Shown in pieces: positions 20,215 to 31,146 of a stretch of 64,000 nucleotides of DNA. This stretch comes from Candidatus Endobugula sertula. GTDB lineage: Bacteria; Pseudomonadota; Gammaproteobacteria; Pseudomonadales; Cellvibrionaceae. Each line of letters opens with the position of its first letter. The first letter of the stretch is position 1. The position numbers and the translations under genes are program-made. The stretch is taken from the NCBI GenBank assembly GCA_001723645.1, contig MDLC01000006.1, forward strand, positions 28,702 through 92,701, read 5' to 3'. The notes beneath the pieces were generated by a model. That model saw only the letters and a list, made by a program, of their open reading frames with translations. It was not told where the DNA came from and did not search any database.

Positions 20215-23200
20215 ATGGCTGATACTGCTGTTACCCCTACTCTTCTATCTCCTTTATACGCTGGTTCGCTGAATCCCAAAGGCAATAAACAACTCTGGGG
20301 AGGTTTGCACGGTAGTGCTACCGCTCTAGCTATTGTTAATGCCGTCAATAAGGAACAAACATCACTAGTCATTACCCCCAATATTGCTAGTGCCAATCAA
20401 TTATTGGATGAATTACATTTTTTTGCTCATAAAACGGACATTTTTGCTTTTACTGGTTGGGAAACACTCCCCTATGATATGTTCTCCCCCCACGAAGATA
20501 TTGTCTCAACCCGGCTGCAAACACTCTACAACATCATACAAGGTGAGCCTGGTGTTGTGGTAACTTCTATCAATACACTCATGTGTCCTTTACCACCGCC
20601 TGATTATTTAAAGCAGCAAAGCCTGATCATTAAACAGGGAGACCAATGTAATATCGAGAATATGCGGCAACAATTCGAATTATCCGGATACCGTTGTGTT
20701 GATACAGTGTATACTCATGGTGAATTTGCCGTTAGAGGTTCTTTGCTGGACTTATTTCCTATGGGGAGCAGGTTTCCCTACCGTGTTGATTTATTTGATG
20801 ATGAAATAGAAACCTTACGCACTTTTGACCCTGAAACCCAACGTAGCCTTCAACAAGTTGAGGGTATCCATCTTCTACCCGGTAAAGAGTTTCCTTTGGA
20901 TGAAACGGGGATTCGAGATTTTCGTCGTCAATGGCATGAGCGCTTTGATGTCGATCATCGACAGTGTCCTATTTATCAGGATGTATCTGATGGTATCGCC
21001 CCCGCAGGTATTGAATATTATCTGCCTCTATTTTTTACCCAGCGTGCATCATTATTTGATTACCTACCTAAAAATACGCAATTATTTTCTTTCTCCAATG
21101 TAGAGGCAGAAGCTGATCACTTTTGGCGAGAAATTTATAATCGTTATGAAAGCCATAAGGGGGATGTTCAACGACCTATCTTAAAACCTGCAGAGATATT
21201 TCTACCTGTACAAGATGTCTTTGCCAAAATAAAAGACTTTAACCATCGAATCATTAGCCAAAGTAATCAAGCCCATATTGTTTTTAACAGTCAAACATTA
21301 CCAACACTAAGCATCGAAGCACAACAGAGCAACCCTTACACTGCACTGGAAAATTTTTTAACCCAACGCGAGCAACGCGTGTTATTTTGTGTTGAATCTG
21401 CTGGACGGCGTGAAGCATTACTCACCTCATTACAAAATATCAAAGTCAAACCTGAATACGTCGATTCATGGGAGACTTTTATTCATAGCAATACCCAACT
21501 GGCCATTACCGAAACAGTGATCGAAAACGGATTTATTCTGGATGACCCAGCGATTGCGGTTATTACAGAAACTCAACTATTTGGCAACCAAGTTAAACAA
21601 CGCCGCCGTCGTCGAACTTCTCAGGATGGCAATGAACAAATTATTAAAAACCTAACTGAGTTAAAAGTCGGTGCACCCGTTGTACACCTCGATCATGGGA
21701 TTGGTCGCTATTGTGGTTTACAAACCTTAAGTATTGATAATCAGGACAGTGAATTTTTAATGCTGGAATATGCAGAACAGGCCAAACTGTATGTTCCCGT
21801 TACCCATCTTCATCTTATCAGTCGTTATACTAGTGCGAATGAGGGTTTGGCACCCTTACATAAATTGGGCAGTAGCCACTGGCAAAAAACAAAAGAAAAA
21901 GCCGCCAGAGAAGTTCACGATGTGGCTGCTGAACTATTGGAAATTTATGCAAAGCGTGATGCTAGAGAGGGCTATGCCTTTCCCTATGATAAAACGGATT
22001 ATGAGCGTTTTGCCAGTGCATTTCCTTTTGAGGAAACACCCGATCAAGAAGCTGCAATACAGGCAGTCCGCAATGATATGTTATCACCAAAGTCCATGGA
22101 TAGGTTGGTCTGTGGTGACGTAGGTTTCGGAAAAACAGAAGTCGCTATGCGTGCAGCCTTTATTGCGACGCAAGCAATAAGACAAGTAGCGGTCTTAGTA
22201 CCTACGACTCTCCTGGCACAACAACATTATGAAAACTTTGTCGATCGTTTTGTTGATTGGCCAATCAACATTGAAGTGGTTTCTCGATTCTGTAGTACCA
22301 AAGATTTAAAACGCATTGAAGAAGAAATTGCCAATGGAAAAATAGATATTCTTATCGGTACGCATAAAATTATTACCAGTCATTTTCAATTTAAATCGCT
22401 AGGATTATTGATTATTGATGAGGAGCATCGATTTGGTGTGCGGCAGAAAGAAACCATTAAAGCACTACGCAGTGAGGTCGACATTCTCACTCTGACCGCA
22501 ACGCCGATTCCTCGCACGTTAAATATGGCAATTCATAATATTCGCGACCTTTCGATTATTGCTACCCCCCCTGCCCGACGCTTATCGGTAAAAACCTTTA
22601 TCCGACAAGCGGATAATAATCTGGTGAAGGAAGCGATTTCGCGTGAGATTCTTCGGGGAGGACAGGTTTATTTTTTACACAATGAAGTAAAAAGCATTGA
22701 AAAAACGGCTCGGGAATTAGCAGAATTGTTGCCAGAAGCTCGTGTTGGCATTGCTCACGGACAATTAAGGGAAAAGGAGCTAGAACAAGTGATGAGTGAT
22801 TTTTATCACTTACGACATAATATTCTTGTCTGCAGTACTATTATCGAAACAGGGATTGATGTGCCCAATGCTAATACAATTATTATTGAACGAGCGGATA
22901 AATTCGGGCTTGCTCAGCTACATCAGCTACGAGGTCGTGTTGGTCGCTCTCATCATCAGGCTTACGCCTACCTGTTGACTCCCCCCCCCAAACAAATGAC
23001 AGATGATGCAGAAAAACGTCTTGAGGCCATTGCCAATGCCGATGATCTGGGAGCAGGCTTTACATTAGCAACACATGATTTGGAAATTCGCGGTGCAGGT
23101 GAATTATTAGGTGACAAACAAAGCGGCCAAATGCAGGCCATTGGTTTTAGTCTATATATGGAAATGCTGGAACAGGCCGTGACCGCCATTCGTAAGGGTA

Positions 23201-23673
23201 AGAGTTTGAAAGAAACCCTTTTTACCTCCAGTAATATTGACGTTAACTTGCATATACCCGCTTTAATTCCCGATGAGTATTTACCTGATGTTCATACTCG
23301 TCTTATTTTTTATAAACGGCTCTCTGCTATCAGTGACAGCAGAGGTTTCGATGATCTACAAGTAGAAATGATTGACCGCTTTGGCCTACTTCCAGAACCC
23401 ACCAAGCATCTTATTAGAGTTACTCAGCTAAAATTACAGGCCGAAGAACTGGGCATCACCAAAATTGATGCGAATGCTAAACGTGGGTTGATTGAATTTT
23501 CAACAACTCCCAAAGTTGATCCACTGACAATTGTTAAAATGGTGCAAAACCAACCACAAAATTATCAACTTCGCGGAGCAAATCGGTTACTATTCAATAT
23601 CGATATGATGTCAGCGGAGGACCGATTAAAAACGACTGAAGCAATATTAACCCAATTGACAGCAACCCACTAA
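20215..23673 (+). CDS. mfd: Transcription-repair coupling factor Mfd
   Basis: A 1152-residue protein, the usual length for Mfd (about 1150). Mfd pushes RNA polymerase off template lesions and recruits UvrA for nucleotide excision repair. Regions in order: a UvrB-like N-terminus (WETLPYDMFSPHEDI); the RNA polymerase-interacting domain (VHLDHGIGRYCGL, about 490); RecG-like helicase motifs including Walker A GDVGFGKTE (about 633) and DEEH (about 732), with the TATPIPRTL motif; and the C-terminal autoinhibitory domain. I chose the ATG at 20215 over a TTG nine codons upstream because the protein then begins in the usual place; neither has a strong Shine-Dalgarno. It is followed 12 bases later by csiV, as in Pseudomonas. 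Confidence 0.97.
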   Translation: MADTAVTPTLLSPLYAGSLNPKGNKQLWGGLHGSATALAIVNAVNKEQTSLVITPNIASANQLLDELHFFAHKTDIFAFTGWETLPYDMFSPHEDIVSTRLQTLYNIIQGEPGVVVTSINTLMCPLPPPDYLKQQSLIIKQGDQCNIENMRQQFELSGYRCVDTVYTHGEFAVRGSLLDLFPMGSRFPYRVDLFDDEIETLRTFDPETQRSLQQVEGIHLLPGKEFPLDETGIRDFRRQWHERFDVDHRQCPIYQDVSDGIAPAGIEYYLPLFFTQRASLFDYLPKNTQLFSFSNVEAEADHFWREIYNRYESHKGDVQRPILKPAEIFLPVQDVFAKIKDFNHRIISQSNQAHIVFNSQTLPTLSIEAQQSNPYTALENFLTQREQRVLFCVESAGRREALLTSLQNIKVKPEYVDSWETFIHSNTQLAITETVIENGFILDDPAIAVITETQLFGNQVKQRRRRRTSQDGNEQIIKNLTELKVGAPVVHLDHGIGRYCGLQTLSIDNQDSEFLMLEYAEQAKLYVPVTHLHLISRYTSANEGLAPLHKLGSSHWQKTKEKAAREVHDVAAELLEIYAKRDAREGYAFPYDKTDYERFASAFPFEETPDQEAAIQAVRNDMLSPKSMDRLVCGDVGFGKTEVAMRAAFIATQAIRQVAVLVPTTLLAQQHYENFVDRFVDWPINIEVVSRFCSTKDLKRIEEEIANGKIDILIGTHKIITSHFQFKSLGLLIIDEEHRFGVRQKETIKALRSEVDILTLTATPIPRTLNMAIHNIRDLSIIATPPARRLSVKTFIRQADNNLVKEAISREILRGGQVYFLHNEVKSIEKTARELAELLPEARVGIAHGQLREKELEQVMSDFYHLRHNILVCSTIIETGIDVPNANTIIIERADKFGLAQLHQLRGRVGRSHHQAYAYLLTPPPKQMTDDAEKRLEAIANADDLGAGFTLATHDLEIRGAGELLGDKQSGQMQAIGFSLYMEMLEQAVTAIRKGKSLKETLFTSSNIDVNLHIPALIPDEYLPDVHTRLIFYKRLSAISDSRGFDDLQVEMIDRFGLLPEPTKHLIRVTQLKLQAEELGITKIDANAKRGLIEFSTTPKVDPLTIVKMVQNQPQNYQLRGANRLLFNIDMMSAEDRLKTTEAILTQLTATH

Positions 23674-23685
23674 GATAGTAAATTT

Positions 23686-24393
23686 ATGAAAACGTTACCC
23701 ATTTTAGTCCCCTGTCTATTTATCCTGGCCTCCAATGCATTGTTCAGTCAAAGCGTAATAGCGCAAAACGAGGGGCGCTGGTATCAGGTAGAATTTCTCA
23801 TTTTTAAACGTCTGACAGGCACAGAGCAAAGTGGTGAAATATGGCGTCAGGATATTTCATTAAACTATCCTGAGAAATATCGTTACCTCAGCAATACTCT
23901 ACCCACCAAAGCGCATACACTCGGCGGTCATAACTATGCTCTACGCAAAAGTGGTCAATACAAGGTACTGTTTCATAAAGCCTGGAATCAACAAATGTGG
24001 GGAAAGAAAAAGTCGCCGGCTATTATTATTCGTGGAGGAGAACGTTATGGTATACATAGAGAACTTGAAGGTTCCATTAAAATTCATATAGGAAGATACC
24101 TGCACGTTTCCACTGACTTATGGCTAAACAGCTTTACCATTGACACGCAAGATACTAGTACGAACAACGATAATCCAGCAGTACCTTTCCAGTTGCCTCT
24201 ACTACCTTCGAAATCCCCAAACCAGAATACTGCTGGCATCAATGAGTTTTTCACCGAAAACCCACAACCCCATCATACGGTCGTGTTTAGAGAGAAGCGT
24301 CGTATGCGTAGCAAGGAAACACACTACATAGATCACCCATTGATGGGTGTTTTGGTGAGAATGCTGCCAATTGACCCGCCAGCACCTCCCTAA
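23686..24393 (+). CDS. csiV: CsiV-family peptidoglycan assembly protein
   Basis: A 235-residue periplasmic protein with a cleavable signal peptide (hydrophobic core about 5-22, likely cleavage after VIAQ). The CsiV family opening follows: RWYQVEFLIFKR. The tail (SKETHYIDHPLMGVLVRMLPI) is also family-typical. In Vibrio cholerae CsiV activates LpoA and so the cell wall synthase PBP1a; a homologue follows mfd in Pseudomonas. Twelve bases after mfd, so probably co-transcribed. Apart from its family I see no catalytic residues, in keeping with a binding role. Confidence 0.8.
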   Translation: MKTLPILVPCLFILASNALFSQSVIAQNEGRWYQVEFLIFKRLTGTEQSGEIWRQDISLNYPEKYRYLSNTLPTKAHTLGGHNYALRKSGQYKVLFHKAWNQQMWGKKKSPAIIIRGGERYGIHRELEGSIKIHIGRYLHVSTDLWLNSFTIDTQDTSTNNDNPAVPFQLPLLPSKSPNQNTAGINEFFTENPQPHHTVVFREKRRMRSKETHYIDHPLMGVLVRMLPIDPPAPP

Positions 24394-24415
24394 TTATTGG
24401 GCAACAGCGACATAA

Positions 24416-24449
24416 TAACCACACCATAACTCACTTCGTAAAGTGGTTA
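24416..24449. terminator. Possible bidirectional hairpin between csiV and the cold-shock gene
   Basis: TAACCAC (24416-24422) pairs with GTGGTTA (24443-24449), and an alternative inner hairpin CACTT-CGTA-AAGTG (24432-24445) also forms. It lies between two convergent genes, where a shared terminator is expected. No strong T run follows, so this is tentative. Confidence 0.35.
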
Positions 24450-24500
24450 CCTAAAACTTACAGCTATAAACAGCACCTAAGTATCCTGGTATCAACAACG

Positions 24501-24713
24501 CTAAACGCAATCTACCTCTTCCGCCTGTAAACCTTTTTCTCCTTTAGCAAGACTGAACTCTACCGTTTGCCCCTCAGTGAGAGAACGATAGCCTTCACCC
24601 CGGATATTACGATAGTGAACAAAGATATCTTCTGACTTATCTTCGCAGCTAATAAAGCCATATCCGCGGGAGTTGTTGAACCACTTAACAGTGCCTGAAT
24701 TACGATCTGACAT
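24501..24713 (-). CDS. Cold-shock domain protein (CspA/CspD type)
   Basis: A 70-residue single cold-shock domain. RNP1 is GTVKWFNNSRGYGFI and RNP2 is DIFVHY; the end GLQAEEVDCV is typical. It binds single-stranded RNA or DNA, melting secondary structure or, for CspD, blocking replication. The Arg in place of the usual Lys within NNSRGYGF and the general sequence resemble the CspD-like proteins of gammaproteobacteria, but the subfamily cannot be decided. Start ATG has GAAGG upstream. Monocistronic, convergent with csiV. Confidence 0.92.
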   Translation of the reverse strand: MSDRNSGTVKWFNNSRGYGFISCEDKSEDIFVHYRNIRGEGYRSLTEGQTVEFSLAKGEKGLQAEEVDCV

Positions 24714-24858
24714 AATAGACTTCCTTCACAAATAAAACCTAGTATTGTTATTTTTTACAAGCTTAGCCTCAGCACCACCGCACTACTAGTCGTGCCAGAG
24801 AAATATTCTCCTTGATCATTATCGAATTGTCTATATGATTAAGTGATAATTTGTTGAT

Positions 24859-25645
<787 letters not shown>

Positions 25646-25908
25646 ACGATTAATTCGACTCCGTTAATACATAAATACCAATAGCCAAGAGAGTGGAAGG
25701 CGAATGAGAGGATAAGTGAGCCACGGCAGTCAAATAGCTGGCACCCAAAGCCACCCATCGCTCACTTCCTGCAGATAACACAGGTATAATCCGTCAGCCA
25801 TCAATATCCAGCACAGTAGCAGGCACAAGAAGTCTTGAATCATCGCCATGATAGCGGATACACCCGTTAAGTGAATAATGGCAATAGGTTGCTGAACCTG
25901 CCCAATCT
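25646..25908. other. Intergenic region, no gene seen
   Basis: No convincing gene. AAGTGAGC at 25714-25721 is inverted as GCTCACTT at 25760-25767, a possible loose hairpin. Just after the ParD-like gene on the minus strand a 40-odd codon stretch without start (LTAKDWAGSATYC ... VLDIDG) is open. It may be a relic but I do not recognise it; in particular it does not look like a ParE toxin. Confidence 0.35.
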
Positions 25909-26184
25909 TTAGCTGTTAATGAGGTCTCGCGCGTCTTGCAAATTCTGCTCTCCCCAAGGCTGATAATTATTTTCAGCCATAAATTGCATTAATAACGCTT
26001 GAATGTCTCGATCTTCCTTGGCCTCAGTAGTCTCCATATGTCGGCGTACCCAATCACGAATAAATTCACTCGGGGTTTCATAGTTACCGCCTTTGCCGGT
26101 TATTGCACCCACATACCGTGCAAGATTGTCTGGTAATGTAGTATTTAAGCGTTTTATCATCTTGGTTGCTTCGTGTGGTTTCAT
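25909..26184 (-). CDS. ParD-like ribbon-helix-helix antitoxin, apparently without toxin
   Basis: A 91-residue protein with an RHH DNA-binding N-terminus (KRLNTTLPDNLARYVGAI) followed by the ParD signature YETPSEFIRDWVRRHME. The acidic tail would wrap a toxin. ParD proteins dimerise, bind their own promoter and neutralise ParE gyrase poisons. I chose the ATG at 26184 with AGGGG eight bases upstream; a GTG just before it is possible. No ParE-like frame follows in 25646-25908, so the antitoxin is orphan or the toxin has been lost. It lies at the edge of an island of transposon relics. Confidence 0.75.
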   Translation of the reverse strand: MKPHEATKMIKRLNTTLPDNLARYVGAITGKGGNYETPSEFIRDWVRRHMETTEAKEDRDIQALLMQFMAENNYQPWGEQNLQDARDLINS

Positions 26185-26309
26185 CACTAAAGCCCCTTTA
26201 CTGACTCTTTAAGCGTAACCTGATGCGCAATATTTATCAATTAAGAAAACATCTAACGCGCATAACACTCTATTACTGATAAAATTCACTCTCGGATTCA
26301 AGTGCCTAT

Positions 26310-26597
26310 TCATCATCCCATTCCGGTAGAAAACCCGCTGCAAGCGCTAACAGGTTGTCGGTCAATTGACGGGCAGGCGTATCATCAAGGGTTAATGGCA
26401 TTACGACGCTGTAAAAAATCTACCGTGTTACGCGCCAGGCAACGAATATCATTAACCAAAATAATATACTGTTGCTCTTTATTTTGCTCTAGGAAAGCCA
26501 ACATATTTTGCAATTCAGGTCTTGCTAACAGCGTATTCAACAGACCTGTAGTGGTACAGTCATATTGTCCATCTAAAAAGAAGTGATATACTCCTCA
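26310..26597 (-). pseudogene. Serine recombinase N-terminal domain relic
   Basis: The minus strand, read in pieces, gives FFLDGQYDCTTTGLL, then LLARPELQNMLAFLEQN, QYIILVNDIRCLARNTVDF and LQRRNAI before a stop. The pattern RPxLQxML..L....yiilVxDIxRLARN is that of the resolvase/invertase catalytic domain around the helix after the active-site Ser. The N-terminal Ser region and the DNA-binding part are missing, and a possible last piece ends LLALAAGFLPEWDDE in another frame. Too short and interrupted to work. The plus-strand frame at 26302-26586 is its antisense shadow. Confidence 0.5.
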
Positions 26598-26618
26598 AAA
26601 CAATTACTAGGTGGAACA

Positions 26619-27627
<1,009 letters not shown>

Positions 27628-27700
27628 AGCAAAATAGAAAAAATCGTCATACAAAATAAAACATTATAACTCTTAAAACAAATAAGTATTGGCATTCAAA

Positions 27701-29209
27701 ATGAATAACTACTTTTCAAAATTTAGAGAAGGAATTATTGGCTATAACCACAGCATAAAAACACCGCTTCATCGCTCAACTCGATTAATTTATGCAGATT
27801 GGATCGCAAGTGGAAGAATGTTTTCGCCTATTGAAGAAAAAATGGCGCAAGAATTCTTACCTTATGTAGCCAACACTCATACTGAAACCAATTTTACAGG
27901 CTCATTCATGACGTTTGCTTATGCAAAAGCGCGACAAGCCATTAAAGACCACGTCAATGCCAAAGAAGACGATGTGCTTATTTCTTCAGGTTCAGGAATG
28001 ACTGATGTAGTGAATAAATTACAAAGAATCTTAGGTTTAAAAGTACATGAATCATTTAAAAATTCAGTTAATCCCGAAGAAAAAGAGAGGCCTGTTGTTT
28101 TTGTTACACATATGGAGCACCATTCAAACCACACTAGCTGGTTTGAAACCATTGCCGAGGTTATCGTCGTTCCCTCTGATAATGAAGGCTTAGTGTGTAT
28201 TGATAAATTTCGCAAAGCAATTGAACAATATCAACATCGAAAAATAAAAATTGCCGCTGTAACAGCCTGCTCCAATGTCACAGGCATTATTACCCCCTAT
28301 ATGGAAATAGCTAAAATCGTTCATGAATTTAATGGTTTATGTTTTGTAGACTTTGCCTGCTCTGCCCCCTATGTAGATATTGATATGCATGAAGATGATA
28401 GTGAAGGAAAGTATTTAGATGCTATTTATTTTTCACCTCACAAATTCTTAGGTGGCCCTGGTACAACTGGAATACTAATTTTTAACAAAAAAATTTATGC
28501 TAATAACACACCAGACCATCCTGGGGGCGGCACTGTTGACTGGACCAACCCCTGGGGTGTACATAAATATATAGATGATGTGTATCTTCGCGAAGATGGA
28601 GGCACTCCCGCATTTTTACAGACCATTAGGGTTGCTTTATGTATTCGTTTAAAAGAAGAAATGGGAGTTAGTAATATTCAAAAACGTGAGCAAGAAATCT
28701 TAAATATCATTTGGGAAGATCTTGAACTCATTCCTAATATCCATATTTTAGCGGGACAGCACAAAAACAGACTCGGTGTTGTGTCGTTTAATATCAACGG
28801 GCTTTACTACAATCTTGGCGTCAAAATACTCAATGATAGATTTGGTATCCAAACCCGAGGAGGCTGTGCTTGTGCTGGCACCTATGGGCACTACTTATTA
28901 AATATCAATGAAGAATCGTCTGATGATATTTTAAATATGATTACTGTAAAAAATGATTTTTCTCAAAAACCTGGCTGGATTCGCTTATCAATACATCCAA
29001 CTCATACTGATGAGGAAATTCGGTTTATTACCCATGCTATAAAACAATTGGCAGAAAACCATCAAGAATGGAGTAATGATTACAACCTAGACTTAAAGCG
29101 AGAAAGTATAAAACCGAAAAAAATGACAAGCACTTACGAAATCAACAGCAAAATCAATAAATTATTTGAAGAGGACCTAGTCAATCATGGAATGATCAAT
29201 AACATCTAA
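27701..29209 (+). CDS. Class V aminotransferase / cysteine desulfurase-like PLP enzyme
   Basis: A 502-residue fold-type I PLP protein. It has the SSGSGMTDVVNKLQR cofactor region, THMEHHSNHTSW, and FVDFACSAPYVDIDMH with the PLP-nitrogen Asp. The Schiff-base Lys is in FSPHKFLGGPG (about 247), and TRGGCACAGTYGHYLL (about 385-400) has two Cys in the loop where cysteine desulfurases carry the persulfide Cys. It lacks the classical SufS (RTGHHCAQP) and IscS motifs, so it belongs to a divergent branch whose substrate I cannot name; sulfur mobilisation from cysteine is inferred. ATG 27701 chosen over TTG 27689. Followed after 46 bases by a radical SAM protein and a rhodanese, which together suggest a sulfur-transfer cassette. 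More AT-rich than the core genes. Confidence 0.8.
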   Translation: MNNYFSKFREGIIGYNHSIKTPLHRSTRLIYADWIASGRMFSPIEEKMAQEFLPYVANTHTETNFTGSFMTFAYAKARQAIKDHVNAKEDDVLISSGSGMTDVVNKLQRILGLKVHESFKNSVNPEEKERPVVFVTHMEHHSNHTSWFETIAEVIVVPSDNEGLVCIDKFRKAIEQYQHRKIKIAAVTACSNVTGIITPYMEIAKIVHEFNGLCFVDFACSAPYVDIDMHEDDSEGKYLDAIYFSPHKFLGGPGTTGILIFNKKIYANNTPDHPGGGTVDWTNPWGVHKYIDDVYLREDGGTPAFLQTIRVALCIRLKEEMGVSNIQKREQEILNIIWEDLELIPNIHILAGQHKNRLGVVSFNINGLYYNLGVKILNDRFGIQTRGGCACAGTYGHYLLNINEESSDDILNMITVKNDFSQKPGWIRLSIHPTHTDEEIRFITHAIKQLAENHQEWSNDYNLDLKRESIKPKKMTSTYEINSKINKLFEEDLVNHGMINNI

Positions 29210-29255
29210 CCCATCATTTCAGTAGCCTAAACTTAACAAATAAGAGCATCAATCT

Positions 29256-30599
29256 ATGAATAAAAATAGTAGATTACACCAAAAGTTAAAAGACACCTTT
29301 AATCAAATGGAAATGGATTTTTATCCATGTTTTGATTGGCAGTTCCCTCCTCCTGGCGTTAGGACTGATAACCCAAGCTCGATATTCCAACAAAGCCTAT
29401 CTCAAGTCAATGACTATAGTATTTATTTACATGTTCCATTTTGCTTGTCTGTTTGCAAGTTTTGTTATTACTCGGTCTCCGCCGCTAAAGAAGATAACCC
29501 TATTCGTCAAAACTACCTTAAAGCGCTTACTAGAGAAATTGAGGTCTATGCAAACAATTTACCTGCAGGAGCACAATGTGAATCTGTCTATATTGGTGGA
29601 GGCACACCTACCGCCATGGGCTCTTACCTTACCGATATAGTTAAGTTATTACACGAAAGGTTTGATCTTAGTCAATGCCAAGAATTTACCGTAGAGTCTT
29701 CACCGAATACTCTTTCACGTTCTTATCCTAAAGAACTAAAAGTCGCTGGAGTTAACCGAGTATCCTATGGTGTACAGACTCTTGAGCAAAATGTGCTTCA
29801 CGATGTAAATCGACATTATGATGTTCCCAGTATTCTTGGAGACCTCGAAATGTTAGGTGATATCATCGGCAACTTCAATGTAGATACCATGTATGATTTA
29901 CCTGGAGAATCCGAAGGAGCCATTCTTAATACATTAACCACGTTAATGAGATATTCACCAGGCATTACACTTTATGCTCTTGACCCCATTCGAGAAAAGC
30001 AAGGCGTTGGCGTACACGAAACAGCAGAAAGTGCTCAACGCAAATTTCATACTGCCAAACAATTATTAACAGACCAAGGTTATAATCAACTATTCCAAAA
30101 TAATTTTGTCCGCTCAGGTGGCTCTTATATACATCAATACCGTCGTTGGGATAACTTACCCGTTTTGGGAATAGGTCCCTCAGCTCAAGGATACTTACCT
30201 CGCCTTCAATACACTAATATCAACAATATTAAACAGTATATCGATCGCGAAGATAACTTTTCTATCATTGAACAACAAGCATTAGATCATACACTAGAAG
30301 CCGCCCGTGAGTTAACCACCAAATTACGTTTTAGTGGTGTGAATGTTGATGATTTTAATGAAAAATACAATACAGATATTTTTACAACCTTTTCAGAATT
30401 GATAGATATATTAATTGGTGGGAACCAAATTGAGTTTGTTGATGGGTTCCTCAAATTAACGGTTGCGGGAGAACGGAATAATAATATTATTCCAATGATG
30501 TTTTCACCCGATGAACTGACAGGAGAACTTTGTCAAATGAAACACCCCTTAGCACCCGTTTTTGGTGAATTCGGAAAACGACAAAGTGCAGCTTATTAA
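29256..30599 (+). CDS. HemW/HemN-like radical SAM protein
   Basis: A 447-residue radical SAM enzyme of the coproporphyrinogen III oxidase-like class. The 4Fe-4S cluster triad is in HVPFCLSVCKFCYYS (Cys 63, 67, 70), and VYIGGGTPTAM, NRVSYGVQTLEQNVL and NVDTMYDLPGE follow in the usual order. The fourth Cys of true HemN is absent. The HemW heme-binding HNxxYW motif is replaced by HQYRRW, so neither HemN nor HemW activity should be assumed. Relatives with this fold include methyltransferases and cyclopropanases of natural product pathways. It lies between a cysteine desulfurase-like enzyme and a rhodanese with gaps of 46 and 28 bases, probably an operon. The real substrate is unknown. Confidence 0.82.
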   Translation: MNKNSRLHQKLKDTFNQMEMDFYPCFDWQFPPPGVRTDNPSSIFQQSLSQVNDYSIYLHVPFCLSVCKFCYYSVSAAKEDNPIRQNYLKALTREIEVYANNLPAGAQCESVYIGGGTPTAMGSYLTDIVKLLHERFDLSQCQEFTVESSPNTLSRSYPKELKVAGVNRVSYGVQTLEQNVLHDVNRHYDVPSILGDLEMLGDIIGNFNVDTMYDLPGESEGAILNTLTTLMRYSPGITLYALDPIREKQGVGVHETAESAQRKFHTAKQLLTDQGYNQLFQNNFVRSGGSYIHQYRRWDNLPVLGIGPSAQGYLPRLQYTNINNIKQYIDREDNFSIIEQQALDHTLEAARELTTKLRFSGVNVDDFNEKYNTDIFTTFSELIDILIGGNQIEFVDGFLKLTVAGERNNNIIPMMFSPDELTGELCQMKHPLAPVFGEFGKRQSAAY

Positions 30600-30627
30600 A
30601 AATGCTATCTATTAAGAGTATAAAAAT

Positions 30628-30939
30628 ATGAAAACTATTAATATAGACAAGCTCCATACCCTTTTTTTAGACAACCCAGAAAGTATTATTGATATCCGAG
30701 AAAAAGAGGCGTTTTCTAAAGAGCATATTCCCGGATCTAAAAACATCCCTTATCGATTGCTTAAAACGCGTCTTAACGAAATTCCAAAAGAAGAAAATAT
30801 ATACGTTATTTGCGAAAAAGGCGGATTAAGTATTGGAGCAACGACACTATTATCTCTCAATGGTGTTAGTGCTTGCTGCGTTTCACCAGGTGGAGTCATT
30901 CATTGGAAAGAAAAAGGCTTTCCGATATCCGCCTCATAA
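30628..30939 (+). CDS. Single-domain rhodanese-like sulfurtransferase
   Basis: A 103-residue rhodanese domain: IIDIREKEAFSKEHIPGSKNIPY opening, then YVICEKGGLSIGAT with the active Cys at 62 in a CEKGGLS loop, and GGVIHWKEKGFPI at the end. Such proteins carry a persulfide to acceptors. No signal peptide, so cytoplasmic. Last of three genes with the class V PLP enzyme and the radical SAM protein, which implies it relays sulfur made by the first to the pathway of the second (inference). Confidence 0.85.
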   Translation: MKTINIDKLHTLFLDNPESIIDIREKEAFSKEHIPGSKNIPYRLLKTRLNEIPKEENIYVICEKGGLSIGATTLLSLNGVSACCVSPGGVIHWKEKGFPISAS

Positions 30940-31146
30940 TAATAATTACCTACCCAAAACTTACGTATTTGAGATTGTCGTGCTTTTCGTTAAAATGACA
31001 GATCAGATACGTAGTCATATTCTTTAATAACCATTATCTTTGAAACAAACTATGTCACTCTACTTGCAGCATACTCTCTACATAACCCCCCAAGGGTCCT
31101 ATCAATAATTACGGTCATCAGAGTGTTGGTTTGTACCAGTTTATGG

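Noticed and set aside
26302..26586. Plus-strand 94-codon frame
   Set aside because: Antisense to the serine recombinase relic; low-complexity Cys/Ser-rich product with no ribosome site.
29256..30599. Calling the radical SAM protein HemN or HemW
   Set aside because: It lacks the fourth HemN Cys and the HemW HNxxYW motif, and its neighbours are sulfur enzymes, so a heme role is not supported.
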